From Micrasema longulum (taxonomy: Eukaryota; Arthropoda; Insecta; Trichoptera; Brachycentridae), in NCBI GenBank assembly GCA_022494885.1, contig JAGVSM010003559.1, forward strand, positions 1 through 64,000: a stretch of DNA of 64,000 bases, written 5' to 3'. Under the pieces are notes generated by a model, which made no database searches, was not told where the DNA came from, and saw only the letters and a list, made by a program, of their open reading frames with translations. The position numbers and the translations under genes were made by a program. This document shows positions 10,195 to 23,570 of the stretch, in pieces; positions within the stretch are counted from its first letter, which is position 1, and every line of letters begins with the position of its first letter.

Positions 10195-11245
10195 TGTTCC
10201 ACGGTAAAATTACCGTCATTTACGAAAATTATTGTAAAATTATGGCTATTTTACTGCGCCTTTTGGTGAAATTACGCAATTTTACATTTATTCTGATAAA
10301 AGTATTGAAATTTACAAATATACAGGCGGTAGGTATTACAAATACTTTAAACAGTGTACATTATAGTATAAAAATAATTTAATATTACATAATGCTACTT
10401 CGGGTTAGCCTGCTTAGCAAGGCATCAAGTTCTCGACGTCTTAGACCTCCACTGCTAATTTAGTTAGTAGTTCATGTAACAACTACGAGGTGCAAACCTG
10501 ACTTGTAAGGATGCACAGGAGCTGGCATCCGACCTAAATGCCTGGAGGATCTTTGTAAACACCATATGCTCCAACTAGGTAGCGGACATGGAATGATGAT
10601 GATGACTTTTGGTAGGTCAACTATCAAAAAATTAGTAAAAAGCTAGTGCTAATAGAGCTTTTCCGCTATTTTGATGAAATGTATTTGATGTTCAAACTTG
10701 TATCTTGGAAAGTATTGATCATACGAAAAAAAAATTATCACGATTTTTAAGTAAATTTTATTTTCTCAGACTTTCGTATATTTTTTTCTACAAAACCTTC
10801 AGGGACGTAATTATACACAAAAAACTGATTTTAAGCACCATTTTTCCAAAATCGTGGCATGAACGTTGGTCGTTCAAGGTCACAAACTTAAGGTTTTACT
10901 AAAGACCCTGTGTCCACCGATTCTGTTAAGTTTCAAAACATAATAACCCTTTTTATAAAAAAAAAGTGAAAAAGTAAATACCGAATGACCTTGAACGTCC
11001 CATACGTGTAATAAATCTCGACAACCACCAGATGGATCTAAACCTGGTTTTTGCAGTCATGTAAAGTGTCTTAAAACAAAGCCACTCGTATTTGTAATAT
11101 TTTTGAAAAATAAAAATAAGTACGTGTAATTCGTTTCTTACCGAAAATTACCGTAAAATACCGTAAAAAACCTTAAAATACCGTAAATTACGGTATTTTA
11201 CCGCGACTTTTGGTAAAATTACGTAATTTTATATCCATATTCCTA
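10195..11245. repeat. Region bounded by two ACCGTAAA-rich clusters
   Basis: Clusters at about 10200-10300 and 11140-11245 share the same 40-bp block (ATTTTACYGCGMCTTTTGG, then TRAAATTACGYAATTTTA) in direct orientation and are rich in TACCGTAAA words. The 850 bp between contain a LINE tail (10480-10603) and otherwise AT-rich sequence. Nature unknown: a diverged element with terminal direct repeats, or two copies of a small repeat. Confidence 0.45.
10480..10603 (+). mobile_element. 3' end of an RTE-like LINE (fragment)
   Basis: The frame reads AQELASDLNAWRIFVNTICSN, resembling the last residues of RTE-type reverse transcriptases (A-x-DR-x-x-WR...), and ends in a GATGATGATGA tail typical of these 3' ends. 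Only about 120 bp remain. Confidence 0.5.
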
Positions 11246-14200
11246 CACAATATTCCGCGGAGTGGAAACAAGTTATTAGCGAGAATACAACACGATTGTT
11301 TGAGTGTTTGAGATGACTCAAAATGAGTATTTTTATGTTCCTTAAGCCTATTAATAATTTACTGACTGCGATTGTAAAAATACTTATCACGAAATTCTGA
11401 AGTCACGGTTTATTTTAGGTGACAGCTGTTACGCTTCGAATGAGAGAATTTTCACTCGTGCTTGAGGCATCATCAATAATATTAATAAGTCCGTTTCAAT
11501 CAATATCTAACTCAATTCTCGGACGGCCCGTCGTGGATAGTGGATAGTAAATGCCACATCCGCAACATTCTACGCCAGCCAGCCAGCCAGCCAGCTATGG
11601 GAATCTAGGAAAAATGAGGGTTTTGACCATTTATATTTTTGTAGACTCGTATCACCGAGCCATCGCAGATCGAGCCATATCATTTCTTCTTTCTATTCAG
11701 CGTCGCACCCTCCTCTGTTTGGGAAGGTAGGTACTATCATCGAGCCCATACATTTATATATTTATGACATCGCAAATTTCTATTTGAGTTATTTCTGGTC
11801 TATTCTCATTTCTCGGGTCAATAATCATCATTTTGCTCTTTTCCCTGTTGTTTTCGAGACCGAAATTATTGCTCATGTAGGAAGGTGTGTAGCCGTGTGT
11901 ATTTACACATTTTATGTTATAGACTGCCCAAGTTTCTTTCTTTATTGGTATTATGATTTCTTATATTATTTTAGAGAAGTTTTCTTATACCAGAATGGTT
12001 TATGCTTCAACAAAGTAATTCTTATTTTTGCAAATAGACCAATAATAATGTGAGGCTTTACAAAATGATGTATGACGCATGTGTATTCCACCAGTCCGGT
12101 GATGAGAGAGACAGCGCTTTACAAAACGATTTAGAACGCATGTATGTTACTTTAAATGCATAGTTTAACGAAGAACAGCAGTATGAAATAACAAAGTGTT
12201 GATTTGTTTATATTTTTTTAAATTATTATTTGATTTATCAATGGGCATGTAAACACACAAAACCTTACACCATGAGGCCGACTAATCTCCACTCGATTTT
12301 TTTTTGCAAAATTTTCACCCGCGAGAAGAAACGAAATAATAAATAAAACGAAAAAGGAAAATAGTACCTAAATATGTCTCCACTCAGCCTAAGTTTACCG
12401 GACCGATTGGCACAATACGTGGGAAACGGACCCGTTGATGACCAGCGCAAAAAATCATTTTTTGAATATTACAATAATAATAAGATTTATTCAAAAATGC
12501 CTCTTTAAAGTTTTTTCATTTTATCAACCTTCAAAAAATATCGAAAATAATTTTACAAAATATGAAAAATTGTTTGGAAATACTGTGGCGGGGTGTTTCA
12601 CTTCCTAACCTTCCCGTTGAAGCTGTTTCAACGATGAATGCCGTATTTGTTATGCACCGGGGAGTCCAAAGCCTTCATTATTAACAAGTGTGTTCTTCAG
12701 TTTTTCTTCTCGGGTTCATTATTGTTTAGTAATTATTTTCTTTAAAGTTAGCAGAATTTGAAACTAAATGTTCGTGATCTAAAGCTTATCGTACCTCGTA
12801 TATATTATGGTTAATTAGGTTATATTTTAATATATTATTATGTATTTGCTTGGTATGTCTACAAGGTAAACTGTATATTGCTAACTGTAATAATCAATAA
12901 TTATTATTGCGTAAAGTTTCCATACACTCATCGTCTTAATATTATAATTGTGTGATTCGTACTATATAAAACTAAAAATAATGGATCGATTTGTATAAAA
13001 ATTCTATATATAAATTACGTCATTTAGGTTTAGTATAATGTGTACATACCTACAATATTACAATAAATGACTAAATTTTTGGTTTATTCCTGAAAATTCT
13101 AGAACGACCTTCCGAAATCCAGAGATCCATCGCCGACTGAATTTCTGGACGATCGCGTCATAGAAGTTGAAAGGGAATCGATCAATCAGCGACCGGTAAA
13201 TTTTTCAAGCATGGAATCAAAATATGTCTTACATTTTCGATTCAATCATCAAGCGACATTTTCATTGGAAACATACAGTAAACAGTAAACAGTCTCCGAC
13301 TTCCGCCCCGCTGCGCTGTTGACCACGCTCATACTAATTACCCGCTGCACATCCATTCGTGTTAGTTCTCAAACTCCTAAACGTGAACCGACTCGCTCAT
13401 CATTTAGCTAATGTTTATGTGCAAATCAAATTCCATTCATGCTTCATAAATTCAAAATGTCTTAACAGGTATTTTTTCATAATACGATGATCATATTTTT
13501 ATTTTTTCATACACATGAGTAATGTTATGTTTATAAGGAATTTCTTGTTTTTATTTATTGTTTTTATCAATCATTGTAAATTATTTCATTGTGTGTACAT
13601 TTTTGAATTTCATTTTAACCGCGGTGATTAAAATGCGGTTTATTTCAGAAATGTTTAAAGTTTATTAGTATTTAAGTGCTTTATTGTTTGAGAAATCATA
13701 GAACATAATATAACGTATCGGAAAGTTAGATTAATTCGTATTGAAATATTTTCAAACATCTCCCAATACAGACAAACATTGACTTTATGATAAATTATGA
13801 AAATGCACGCTTATTTTACGGGAAAAAGTTTTTATCGTGAATATTTCGGACGCGTATGTATAGCTCGTGTCAATCTCTCGTTTGTGAATAGTTAACTTCT
13901 CGTTTGAATATCTTTTATAATATAAAACGATGAACCCCCTTACTGACGTCATGAATATTATTTGAAGTAGGTAGGTACCGATTGAATTAAAATGTATTAT
14001 TTATAAATTAGCATCCCTACCTCTGGGGTTCCCGCATTCAGCGCCATAAAGAAACTATATTTATTATTGTCTGCGGTTTCGGTGTGCATTAGATGTTTAT
14101 CGAATGTCAAAAATTTATTTTGACTTTTGACATTTGACCACAGACTATTAGTTACAATTCATAACAGATGACGGATTTCGATTTTGATTAAAAATTAAGA

Positions 14201-15700
14201 GCGGGCATTTAAAAATAAATATGAGATTGAACGAGTTGTCAGTTTTGCAATATTTATCGAGAAGTGAAGAAGGAAGGCCAGTTGTTTTAGGTGTTACTAT
14301 TTTCCATTACACGTTGCAATCGAACATCGCACCTAAAGAAGTGAACATGCAAAAGGGTTGCAATTTAATTTGGCTCGAAGATTTGATTATTAGTGATTAT
14401 TAAGTTTTATCGGGTTTGCATCTCCGGATCCTGCGATCCGTTTAGTTATTTTTGTGTACATTCTAGAGCCAAAGGTAAGCGACCATTAAATTTGTTTTAT
14501 TTTTGCGTCATTGAACCATTTTCATAATCAGTATCAATATATCTGTAGGTATTAGGTATTTAAATACAAATTGTACCTATAGGTAGAAACATTTGTAAAA
14601 TCACATTTTTTTAAATATTTATCTGAACATAAAAATATTGTCTTAATAAAATACATATGTTTATATATACGAGTATATAAAAAAAAACATAAATCAAAAT
14701 AAAAATTTATCAGTTAGACTTTGCTCCGTGATAGTGATAATATTGTGTAGGTACTAATTTATTCGCAAAGTGATATTCATTAACTAATGGCGACCGATAG
14801 TTAAATTAGGAATTAAATGACATTTAAGTTGACCGAATGCCATTCTCCCCACTGCACTTTATTTATGTCTTCCGATCGATACTCTCACAACTCGGAATGA
14901 ATCACTTCTCCGATCAAATGTAATTATAATGAAGCGATCTGCGGGTAGACCTGTGATCTGCGATGTTTAAATATTTGTATTTTTCCTCGTGAATTAGAAA
15001 AAAGGTACTTTAATTGTAATAATACACAAGGTAGATGTGGGTATGATTGACAGCGATGTAGTAGTTGACGCTCCCAACTTAATACAGTTCGGAGTCGACT
15101 GTACACCGATGACCGTTACAGAAACACTCTTATACTATGGCTCGGTGTGCAACCTGCTGATGTTTCTAATGCGGGAGCACCGGAAGCCTCCTTTCCGCAG
15201 TGTACATGTGTACGTACGTAGCGCATGTCGAACAAGTTGCGGATGAGCATATATTTTAATGAAATTAAGCGATATATCACCGAATATTACTTTTACCCAC
15301 TGGTACAATTTTTTTCGGTTTTCCAGTAGTCGACAGGTATATCAATGGGCCTTTGGATTATTGCTCCAGACTACTCGATTCCAATTGTATTCAATCGTAT
15401 TCAGTGTTTTGCTATATTTGATTGTTTCACTACAATCAATTAAAAATAAAACAAACTTACCTATATGTTATATACATGTAAGTATTTACATAATATGTAT
15501 TCAAATGTACCAAGTGCTATTTTATATCCCTAATGGGATATAAAATAGCTAATAGCTAAAGAGTAATCTCTGTACTTTTTCTCTATGTGCCCTACTTGGT
15601 AAGCCCTTCGGTTGTCTATGTGAATAAAATATTTGTTATTCTTCTTTTACAACCGGAAGCGGTAGTTTACACGGGGTGCGGGGTGTCTACCTGCAGTACC
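11246..15700. other. Gene-poor AT-rich DNA
   Basis: No convincing exon. A GCCA tetranucleotide repeat lies at 11575-11596. Open frames at 14221-14403 and 15037-15246 have neither splice context nor recognisable motifs. Upstream exons of the muscle-type gene at 23.5 kb could be hidden here as short exons I cannot identify. Confidence 0.45.
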
Positions 15701-15719
15701 TGCGGTTGTTTATATTGAT

Positions 15720-16026
15720 ATATTACAACGGAGGTGAAGAACATTTGATAGAAAGGATTGTAGAAGTTTAGGCATTTACAAGATCTGCTAATGCGAGATC
15801 GACAGATGGAAGAATCGACAGAATATAGCTGTTTGAACATAGGCAAAATGGTGAATGTTACACAGTGTGTAAAGTGGCCACTTAAACCAGCTAACCGGTA
15901 AATGCCGAGACTTCTACATTCCCTTCTCTAAAACGTTCTTTATATCTGTTGTAATATATTATGAATAGCATAATAACTCCCCAGTGAATTGAATTCAGTC
16001 CTTGCCAACAGAAATTTGAACAAAAC
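15720..16026 (-). repeat. Modular foldback repeat, copy 1 (flank A then core B forward on minus strand)
   Basis: The outer 50-65 bp of 15720-15958 are inverted repeats (TATTACAACGGAGGTGAAGAAC versus TATTACAACAGATATAAAGAAC). The core contains the family word CACAGTGTGTAAAGTGGCC. The conserved flank A lies downstream in reverse orientation (AACTCCCCAGTGAATTGAAT). No coding capacity. Confidence 0.75.
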
Positions 16027-16029
16027 CAA

Positions 16030-17440
16030 ACGATCATTCGCAGTTTATTATTCCTGAAAATTAATGCTTTCTTTAAATATTAAAAAGATATGATAAAAGA
16101 TTTTAAACAAAATTATTTACTGTATCGACTACCACAGTGAGCGTCGATTAGATTACTGGAACATACGCGGCTTGCTGCTGCTTCAAAGGCAATGTTTTAG
16201 GTTTCTTTTATAAAAAAATAACAATATTACGAGTGTGAATATTAAAAGTATAGCAAACACATTATACATTCACTTCAAATCTTACATTGTTTATGTTCTT
16301 TGATTTGTTCAATTGTCAACTAATTTATTTGGTATGTCAGTAACAGTTTTGGTAACAGATAAATATAAGTAAATGGTTCAGCGGCGGGATGTTCGACCGG
16401 TGACCGACCACTCCACCCACCACTTGATCGATCGCTCCTGTTTCATGAAATTATAATGATGATCGGATAAACTGGAATGTTTATTTAAGCATCGCATTTG
16501 CATGATGTAAGCTAAATTAATTTGGCAAAATAAGAATTTTATTTATCTTACTTAATAAACTTCCCCTCGCTCTCTCCAAATAACATTTGGTGTCTTTCGC
16601 CAAACCTCTCTTGTTTCACTTCTCTCTACCAGACATTTAATACGACAAAAATACACTAAAAAAATAATTCATTAAAACAAATTTGTGATTACATCTATCA
16701 AATACGTTTGTAACTATGTACTTGTTAACCTTTAACTGAAGTGGTTAACTCACCGTGCTACTGTTCATACATTGCCAGCTAAAATAGTGACTTACGGTCC
16801 CGAGTTCCATTTCTGTCAATTTTGACACAAAATACTTTTTTATGTAAGAGTAGTTTTTTCACTGAACACTTCCCTCGGACAACCTCTAGCACCCGATTGC
16901 GAGACACACGATCGATGTACCTCTCCACTATCACTTACATAATATATTAAGAGGAAGAGTTAACGCTGTACAACACCTCCGAAGCGACACAGTGTAATTT
17001 ACCTTTCCTATAAAATGTAGAAATTAAAAAGCCTCCATATTTCACATGAGGATTTATTGTTTTTCTTTCTTCATAGGTTACTTTATTTGGGAATGAAATC
17101 TCAATTTATAATCACACAATGGTGAAATGACCGGACATAAGTTTTGCATTAGCCTATGTATTAAGGAAGGTACATATTCCTCGCCGATATAGTTAGGTAC
17201 ACATAGCCACTTTCATAAAACCTGGTTTTAGCTATTAGTTCAGCCATTGTTATTCTTACTTAATGTTTTGATATGTTTGTCCATAGAATTAAGAATAGTC
17301 CAGAAACCACAGACGCGCATCAAACAGAAGGCGACTAAACTACTCCTTAAGGAGTAGATTTACGTTTAGACCATTAGTTTCTTTGTAGACATCGCTCAGT
17401 ACGCAACTCCCAATTTGAATTCATCTATGCTGTGTTGTGC
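16030..17440. other. AT-rich non-coding stretch
   Basis: Nothing recognised apart from scattered short repeats. Confidence 0.45.
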
Positions 17441-17449
17441 CTTTTTATT

Positions 17450-18090
17450 TTTATTTTTTTTTTATTTATTTAACTTTTTGTACATAATGTTACTTGTACA
17501 TTGGCGGGCTTATTGCCAAATGGCAATTTCTTCCAACCAACCAATAAAATAAAAGTTTTATTTTTATAATTCAAGTTACAGAACATATTCAATAGAAAAA
17601 AAAAAGGATTAAAAAGTGAAAAATATATAAAAATAGAAATAAACGTATTTGTTTATAAATTACCTTAAATCAAAACTATTACTCAATGGGAAAAAGGAAA
17701 AAAGAGGAAAGGGGAAAAAGGAAAGGAGGAGAGATTAAAGAAGAGAAAGGAGATGTTTCTTCAGGCGTGATTTAAACAGAGATAATGTAGTAACATCTTT
17801 GATGGTGGATGGGAGATGATTCCACAGTCGAGCCGCATGGACACTATATGAGTTAGAGAAGAAAGAGGAATTGTGGATGGGTATTAAGAGAGTGCCTTGA
17901 GAATTAGAACGAAGAGGTAAACCATGAACTGATAAGCGTTGAAATTTTTCATGCAGGTATATAGGAGCGTTAGGACTATGAAGTACATTGAACAGAAGTG
18001 AGAGGGAGTGATAGTCTCTCCGCTGTCTAATTTTGAGCCATTTCAGTTGCCTACGATAATCAGAAATGTGGTCATATTTCCTAAATGTAC
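17450..18090 (-). mobile_element. 5'-truncated LINE, C-terminal end of reverse transcriptase ORF
   Basis: From 18090 to a stop at 17735-17737 the minus strand is open without an ATG. It encodes the usual C-terminal landmarks of jockey/CR1-type ORF2 proteins: RQLKWLKIRQRRDYHSL, then SVHAARLWNHLPSTI, then SLFKSRLKKHLLSLL. A 3' UTR follows, ending in TTTATTTATTT-type tail (read on plus) near 17450-17475. The frame is intact over about 118 codons, so the insertion is fairly young. Confidence 0.8.
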
Positions 18091-18299
18091 CTTATGCATG
18101 TATTCTGAAGTCGTTCAAGTTTATCGAGTTTTAAAGTGTAGAAATACTGCCGGAATCAGAAAGAAACATGATGGGATCACATTTCATGTTTAAGTTGCAA
18201 ATTCATTACTTCAAAATTCAATTATTTTTCCATCCATGACATTTTGTTAGTGTTGCCAGGGTAGTCAAATTTTTTAGGCTACTTTGCTCATCTAATTTT

Positions 18300-18825
18300 T
18301 TTATTTTTTTTTATTTATTTATTTCTTAAGTTAGCTTATATTAAAACTAATAAAAACTATTATGTACATTTACATCATCTATATATATTTACATTTCCTT
18401 ACAGTAACTTATACATTTATTTTTAAATTCTTTCAGACACTTCATTCTTCATACATTCAGGCATCTCATCATACATTTTTAAACCCTTATACATCAAACA
18501 ATTTTGTGACTCAGCTCTTTTCAATAATGGTAGTCTTATTTTATCCTTTTGTCTAGTAGCATATTCATGACAATTTTTGTTTAAGACAACTTTATCCTTA
18601 AAATATTTTGGTAATTTATTGTGAAAAAATTTATGTATAAATATCAACATATTAAATTTAAGTCTCCTTCTTACAGATAACCATTTTAGTTCATCTCTCA
18701 TTTTTTTTACATTGCCATATCTAATGAGAGAACTAACGAAAATTGGACCTCTCAGATTAAACAACTTCGTGGTGGACATTTGATAAACATTATCTGGAAA
18801 ACATAATGGCATCAAATATTATTTA
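18300..18825 (-). mobile_element. 5'-truncated LINE, second family
   Basis: A 130-codon minus-strand frame (18423-18815) has LKWLSVRRRLKFNMLIFIHK followed by a C-terminal MYKGLKMYDEMPECMKN block. This is the same C-terminal architecture as the neighbour at 17.7 kb but a different family. The 3' end has a TTTATTTATTTATTT tail near 18310-18325. The catalytic RT domain is missing. Confidence 0.75.
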
Positions 18826-19272
18826 ACATGAAATAAAAATATCCTCTTCATGTAAAATAAAATTTGTTTAATTTTTTAAGTTCTAAGTTTATTAATTCAA
18901 TTACTCTTAGTAAATGACCCTTTACTTATTTACTCTGTTGTGTCAATCAATGTTTCCTCAGGTTCAATAAAATTGTAGAGAAATTTACACATATTTTTCT
19001 CGATCTGGCAACATCACGCGGCGACTTCACGCATGCGCGCGGCGAAAGTGGGGAGTTTTTTTTTGATACAGTCCGATGTATTCAAATATGATTCTACGCT
19101 CCTGCTGGACTATTCTTAATTTTATGTGTTTGTCGCTTTATTGCAAAGGACTGTCATATTATATTAGATTTAAAATCATAGTATGCATATATATGTACAT
19201 AATATCGTCGGGTTTCTGGCACAAGTTGATAACTACAAATTTTCAAAAAATGAAATCTTCATAACTGGCATC

Positions 19273-19276
19273 GAAT

Positions 19277-19307
<31 letters not shown>

Positions 19308-20655
19308 CGGACAAAGTCCATTATAAACATTACAATTAAAAGAAATTTTTACAAAGGAATAAAAAATATAAGGAACAGAAATAAGCAGCAAAGACAGATG
19401 ATAGATTTTTTAGATTAAGTAAAAAAGCATAGGCTAACTATACAGATTCTTTAGCTGATTTGTAAAGAAAGACATCCTTACACCATAATAATCAAGATCT
19501 TGATGATCGTTCACCCGCCTGATCATTCTGGGCAAAGGCGACTGTGCACCATAATTGGTCCTGTAGTGACCGAGGAAAAGCATTTCATTATTTCTTAGTC
19601 TACGGGTGGGAACGTTAAAAAGAATCTTTTGCAAAATTTCAGGGGCATCAATGAGACAGTTCATAATTTTATACATGCAGATTATATCTGCAATGCATCT
19701 GCGTTTTTCAAGACTTGATATGCTTAAAAACCTCTCCATATCAGAATATGAATAGTCTCCTCTTTCCAATCCCATCTTCCATGCAATTTTTCTTATAAAA
19801 CGATGTTGAACTGATTCAAGGCGCTTGATATGAACAGCATAATGAGGGGACCAGATTACAGATGCATATTCAAGAATAGGGCGAACTAAAGAGCAATAAA
19901 GTGTTTTAAGTGTAAGCATACTTTGGAAATCAGACGTAGTTCTATTAATAAAGCCTAAAATTTTTAAGGATCTGTTTACTATATTATCAAAGTGTTCCAG
20001 AAAAGTTAGTTTATTATCTAGGATCACTCCAAGATCTCTTATAGAGGTGACAATCGAAAGAACTTGGCCATTAAGTTTATAATCAAAAATAAAAGGATGT
20101 TTACATTTATGGTATGAAATAATTTTGCATTTATCGATGTTAAGTTCCATGTTATTAGTTTTGCACCAAGTATGAAATGCATTTATGTCTTCTTGGAGTC
20201 TGACACAGTCATCAATATTTTTAATTAGCTTAAGTATCTTGTTATCGTCAGCAAAAAGCCAGAATTTTGTAAAAGAAAAAACATTAGCAGCATCATTAAC
20301 AAACAGATTAAATAGAAGAGGGGCCAAGTGGGCACCCTGTGGTACACCAGAAGTTACTAGGAAGCTATTTGATATGAAGTTATTGATTTTTACACTTTGT
20401 TTTCTATGTGAGAGGTAGGATTTTAAAAACGATAAAAAGGGATCTCTAATGCCTACAGCACGAAGTTTAGCACATAAAATGTTGTGATCAACTTTGTCAA
20501 AGGCCTTGGAGAAGTCTGTATACAGTACATCAGCTTGAAGATTATTCTCGAACACTGTAAAAATAGTATCAGTAAAAGAAAGCAAATTGGTCGTCGTTGA
20601 TTTCGAATAATTTTTGTTTAAAAAGTAAATACCAAAAGTAATATTTTGCAATAGG
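19273..20655 (-). mobile_element. 5'-truncated jockey-like LINE
   Basis: Runs from a 5' truncation near 20655 through a long RT frame and a short 3' UTR to a (TTTA)n tail at 19273-19306. Same orientation as the two LINE tails to its left. Confidence 0.85.
19434..20651 (-). CDS. Non-LTR reverse transcriptase, partial (405 residues)
   Basis: Covers RT from the ADVLYTDFSKAFDKVDH motif through VTSGVPQGAHLAPLLFNLFVN and the catalytic FADD box (WLFADDNKI), then the thumb and the C-terminal domain (LVRPILEYASVIWSPHY; ...LLF...NYG region). The N-terminal endonuclease and first RT motifs are absent. The frame is open to its natural stop. The upstream ATG is not a true start; the element is truncated there. 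Confidence 0.88.
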   Translation of the reverse strand: MQNITFGIYFLNKNYSKSTTTNLLSFTDTIFTVFENNLQADVLYTDFSKAFDKVDHNILCAKLRAVGIRDPFLSFLKSYLSHRKQSVKINNFISNSFLVTSGVPQGAHLAPLLFNLFVNDAANVFSFTKFWLFADDNKILKLIKNIDDCVRLQEDINAFHTWCKTNNMELNIDKCKIISYHKCKHPFIFDYKLNGQVLSIVTSIRDLGVILDNKLTFLEHFDNIVNRSLKILGFINRTTSDFQSMLTLKTLYCSLVRPILEYASVIWSPHYAVHIKRLESVQHRFIRKIAWKMGLERGDYSYSDMERFLSISSLEKRRCIADIICMYKIMNCLIDAPEILQKILFNVPTRRLRNNEMLFLGHYRTNYGAQSPLPRMIRRVNDHQDLDYYGVRMSFFTNQLKNLYS

Positions 20656-21039
20656 CGACCTACGGTTTTATTAATTTATTTACATTTTAGTACATTTCTT
20701 ATTACATATATCGCTATATTTATTAAAACAAAAATATCCCATATAGGCCTGACCTGTACGGGGGGGGGGGTACTAAATCTAGAATATATTATGAAATCTA
20801 TTGTGTGAAAGTGAAATAGATACATAAAATAAAAATAGAAAGGTGCATTGAGGTTTTTTTTTGGAAAAAATATTTAGATAGATTTTACAGGAAAATAAAA
20901 GAATAAGAAATAGAAAATAAAAGATTGATGTAGAAACAAAATAGTAAAATCATATTTTGTAAATAAATTACGAAAGGTTATGAAAGCAAATATCTGATAT
21001 AAGTTTATCTGGAAAAGTAATCATTGACATTATATTTGT

Positions 21040-21700
21040 GACCCTAACTGGGTCACAAATAAATAAATAAATTATTAATAGAAGAGAGGCTTAAATTATC
21101 GTTTTCTGTTGTATCTTTAAAGTATGAGTTATATAATTTAGGGGCAAGGACATTTGCGTGCCTCTGTCATTTACAAAATGGAATCTCCAACACTTGATTT
21201 CTTCTTTGACTATGGCAGTCTTAGTTTTGAGAAAACAAGCGCTGACGATTTACAACATATTTTTGACATCGGAGACGACGTATTGCACGACAATCGCAGT
21301 GTCGTCAGCAAAAGAGAATAATCTGCCGAGAATAACAATATCGCAAAATTCATTTATATAATTTAATAAAACAATGGACCTAGTACTTTTCCCTGTGGTA
21401 TCCCATGTATAGAAGTTGCAGTATTACTAGTTTTTGCTCCGATTCTCGTGCACTGCGATCGTAAGTGATTTCCAAAGAGAGACAGGTATTTATCTTTTAT
21501 ACCAATTTTGTGCAACTGACCGTGTCAATTCTGCGGTTGACAATGTCAAATGCCTTTTTAAGATCCATGAATATGGTCAGATTTGAATCAATTGCAGTAT
21601 AAATGCATTTTGCTATGTTGAATATCGCATCTTCTGTGGTACGGTTGGATCTAAAGCCATATTGATCGGGGGATAAAAGAACACATTAATAAAAATCTTA
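21040..21700 (-). pseudogene. Decayed LINE reverse transcriptase fragment
   Basis: Minus-strand translation with stops and shifts gives LSPDQYGFRSNRTTEDAIF, then LTIFMDLKKAFDIVNR, then FADDTAIVVQ (catalytic box at 21301-21312). The GVPQG region is shifted out of frame. Older than the 19.4-kb copy and from another family. An ATAAATAAATAAATTATT tail lies near 21057-21075. Confidence 0.8.
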
Positions 21701-23458
21701 GATCAGGGTTATGAAGGTCTGTAATTAATTATTAATTATCAGTAATAGTTGTGATACAGATGCAGTTTTGTGTATTGGCATTACAATTGAATGAACTACT
21801 GTCATTAGAGTTGAATGTTTGAATTAGTTAGGATTTTCCTTTAGTTAGATAATTATTCAAGATGTAGAGTAGTAGTGTTATTGTGTAGGTTTATGCTGCA
21901 TAGCTTGATTGTTATACTGCTTAGTTCGTCTGGACCGTCGGCAGTGTTACTATTGAAATTATCTATGAATTTAGAGATTCCGGTTTCTTTTATTTGCTTA
22001 AATTGCGTAAGAATTAAAATATCTTTTTAAAATAAAACAGCTTTGATATTTAAGAAAAAAAGCTGTTTGCTATTTTGTCGCTGTCAGTTATGGTTAAATT
22101 TTGAAATTGTAATTAAAATACATTTAAATTGTTGATTTAGGATGGGCTTTTACCAATTAAAGTGCGATAGTTCGCAACTAGTAAAATGTTGGTAACCAAC
22201 TTGTTCCAGAAACCTGACAAATGTACCCTTAAAAAATTCACACCTACTTCTCTTTCACTATATTATTACAGGCTATAAGATTTTACCAAATCCATCTTTA
22301 AATAAAAAAATCACATATTCCAAAATATATCGCACATTCAATAAAATAGAGTCATAACAAAATGACATGTCTTTTTCGTTGATTTAAAAAAAATGCTTTT
22401 CCGTTTTTCAAATAAGAGTGTCATGTAGCCATCGAGCGGTTAAATCGTGAAGCTAGAATTATATCTATTTTTTAATATACGAGAGTTTAAAAAAAAAAAA
22501 ATTATTTGGCATACTCAACTCAAAATCAGATTTTTGGAGTTACGACTCTATTTTATCAGAAGTGCGATACATAAATGTTGTAAACAATCAATTGCAAAAG
22601 TATAAACCTGATTTAAAATTTAATTTAATTCGGACCAAACACATTTTTTTATGTCGCAAGAATCAGTGGGCTAAAATTTAATTTTTACCCTACGTATTAT
22701 TTTTGTTTTATTTTTGATACAAAGTTCAATTTCATTGATTTTTTGCAGCCGTCCAGATGCAAAGGGAGTTTTGCTGGGTTATTATTGTTATAACTTGACA
22801 TGTCAAATTTAAACGCACTTTTATATTTATTGTTTGTATTATCACTCAAAGTTCCAAGTACTATGGATATAATTCCAATTTCGTTATTATTCAATCAAGT
22901 TAAGATTTAAAATAGAAAATTACCTTACAATATTTTACTTTTTTCTTTATCATGTTCCTTTCTGACTTTTGCATTTGGTATTTACACCACACCATTTATT
23001 TAATCTACCACCGAGTGTGTACACTTGTATAAACAAAACATGTCCATTCAACTTCTCTCGTCTTTCTTTTAATATAGAGGTAGATTAAAAGGAAAATAGA
23101 ATCAAAATTAAATCAAATATATTCAGATGTAATAATAAATCATATAAATTCTATTGTTTAATACAGTTTACTTTTTAAATTATTTTACTACATTTTTAGA
23201 TCCAGCTAATCTAGAAAGACTTTACCTCTCTTTCTCCAGTATGGAGTTAGTCATTTCTATGGGAATCTCTTGTTTTTATTTGATTATTGTGTATTAATTA
23301 TTTCCATTTACATTGATTCAATTTAATACCCTTAAAAAGGTATTCAAAACACGAGGCGAGGGCCGAGTGGACATATATGTACACGCTTTGTTTTATAAGA
23401 TGTACGGAATGATATTTTTGTACACAATCAGTATCCTTAGTGTTATTGTGACTTCTAG
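21701..23458. other. AT-rich DNA upstream of the muscle-type exon
   Basis: No exon recognised; presumably intron of the gene whose exon starts at 23459. Confidence 0.4.
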
Positions 23459-23570
23459 GAAGAGTTCAATGATGCTCACTCTCCGATCACCATCGGCGGG
23501 AAGGAGATCGACCTGAACAAGATATTCACACCTGCTCCCGATGCCGAGGAGCATCTCATCAAGAAGAGCA
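23459..23570 (+). other. Coding exon 1 of 3 in window, CG1674-like gene
   Basis: The acceptor TTCTAG precedes GAAGAGTTC and the donor is GTGAGT. It encodes EEFNDAHSPITIGGKEIDLN and continues with acidic residues and LIKKSS. GC-rich codon use stands out from the AT-rich surroundings. Confidence 0.85.

Noticed and set aside
14221..14403. 60-codon frame as a small gene
   Set aside because: No motif, no splice or promoter support, ordinary length for chance in AT-rich DNA.
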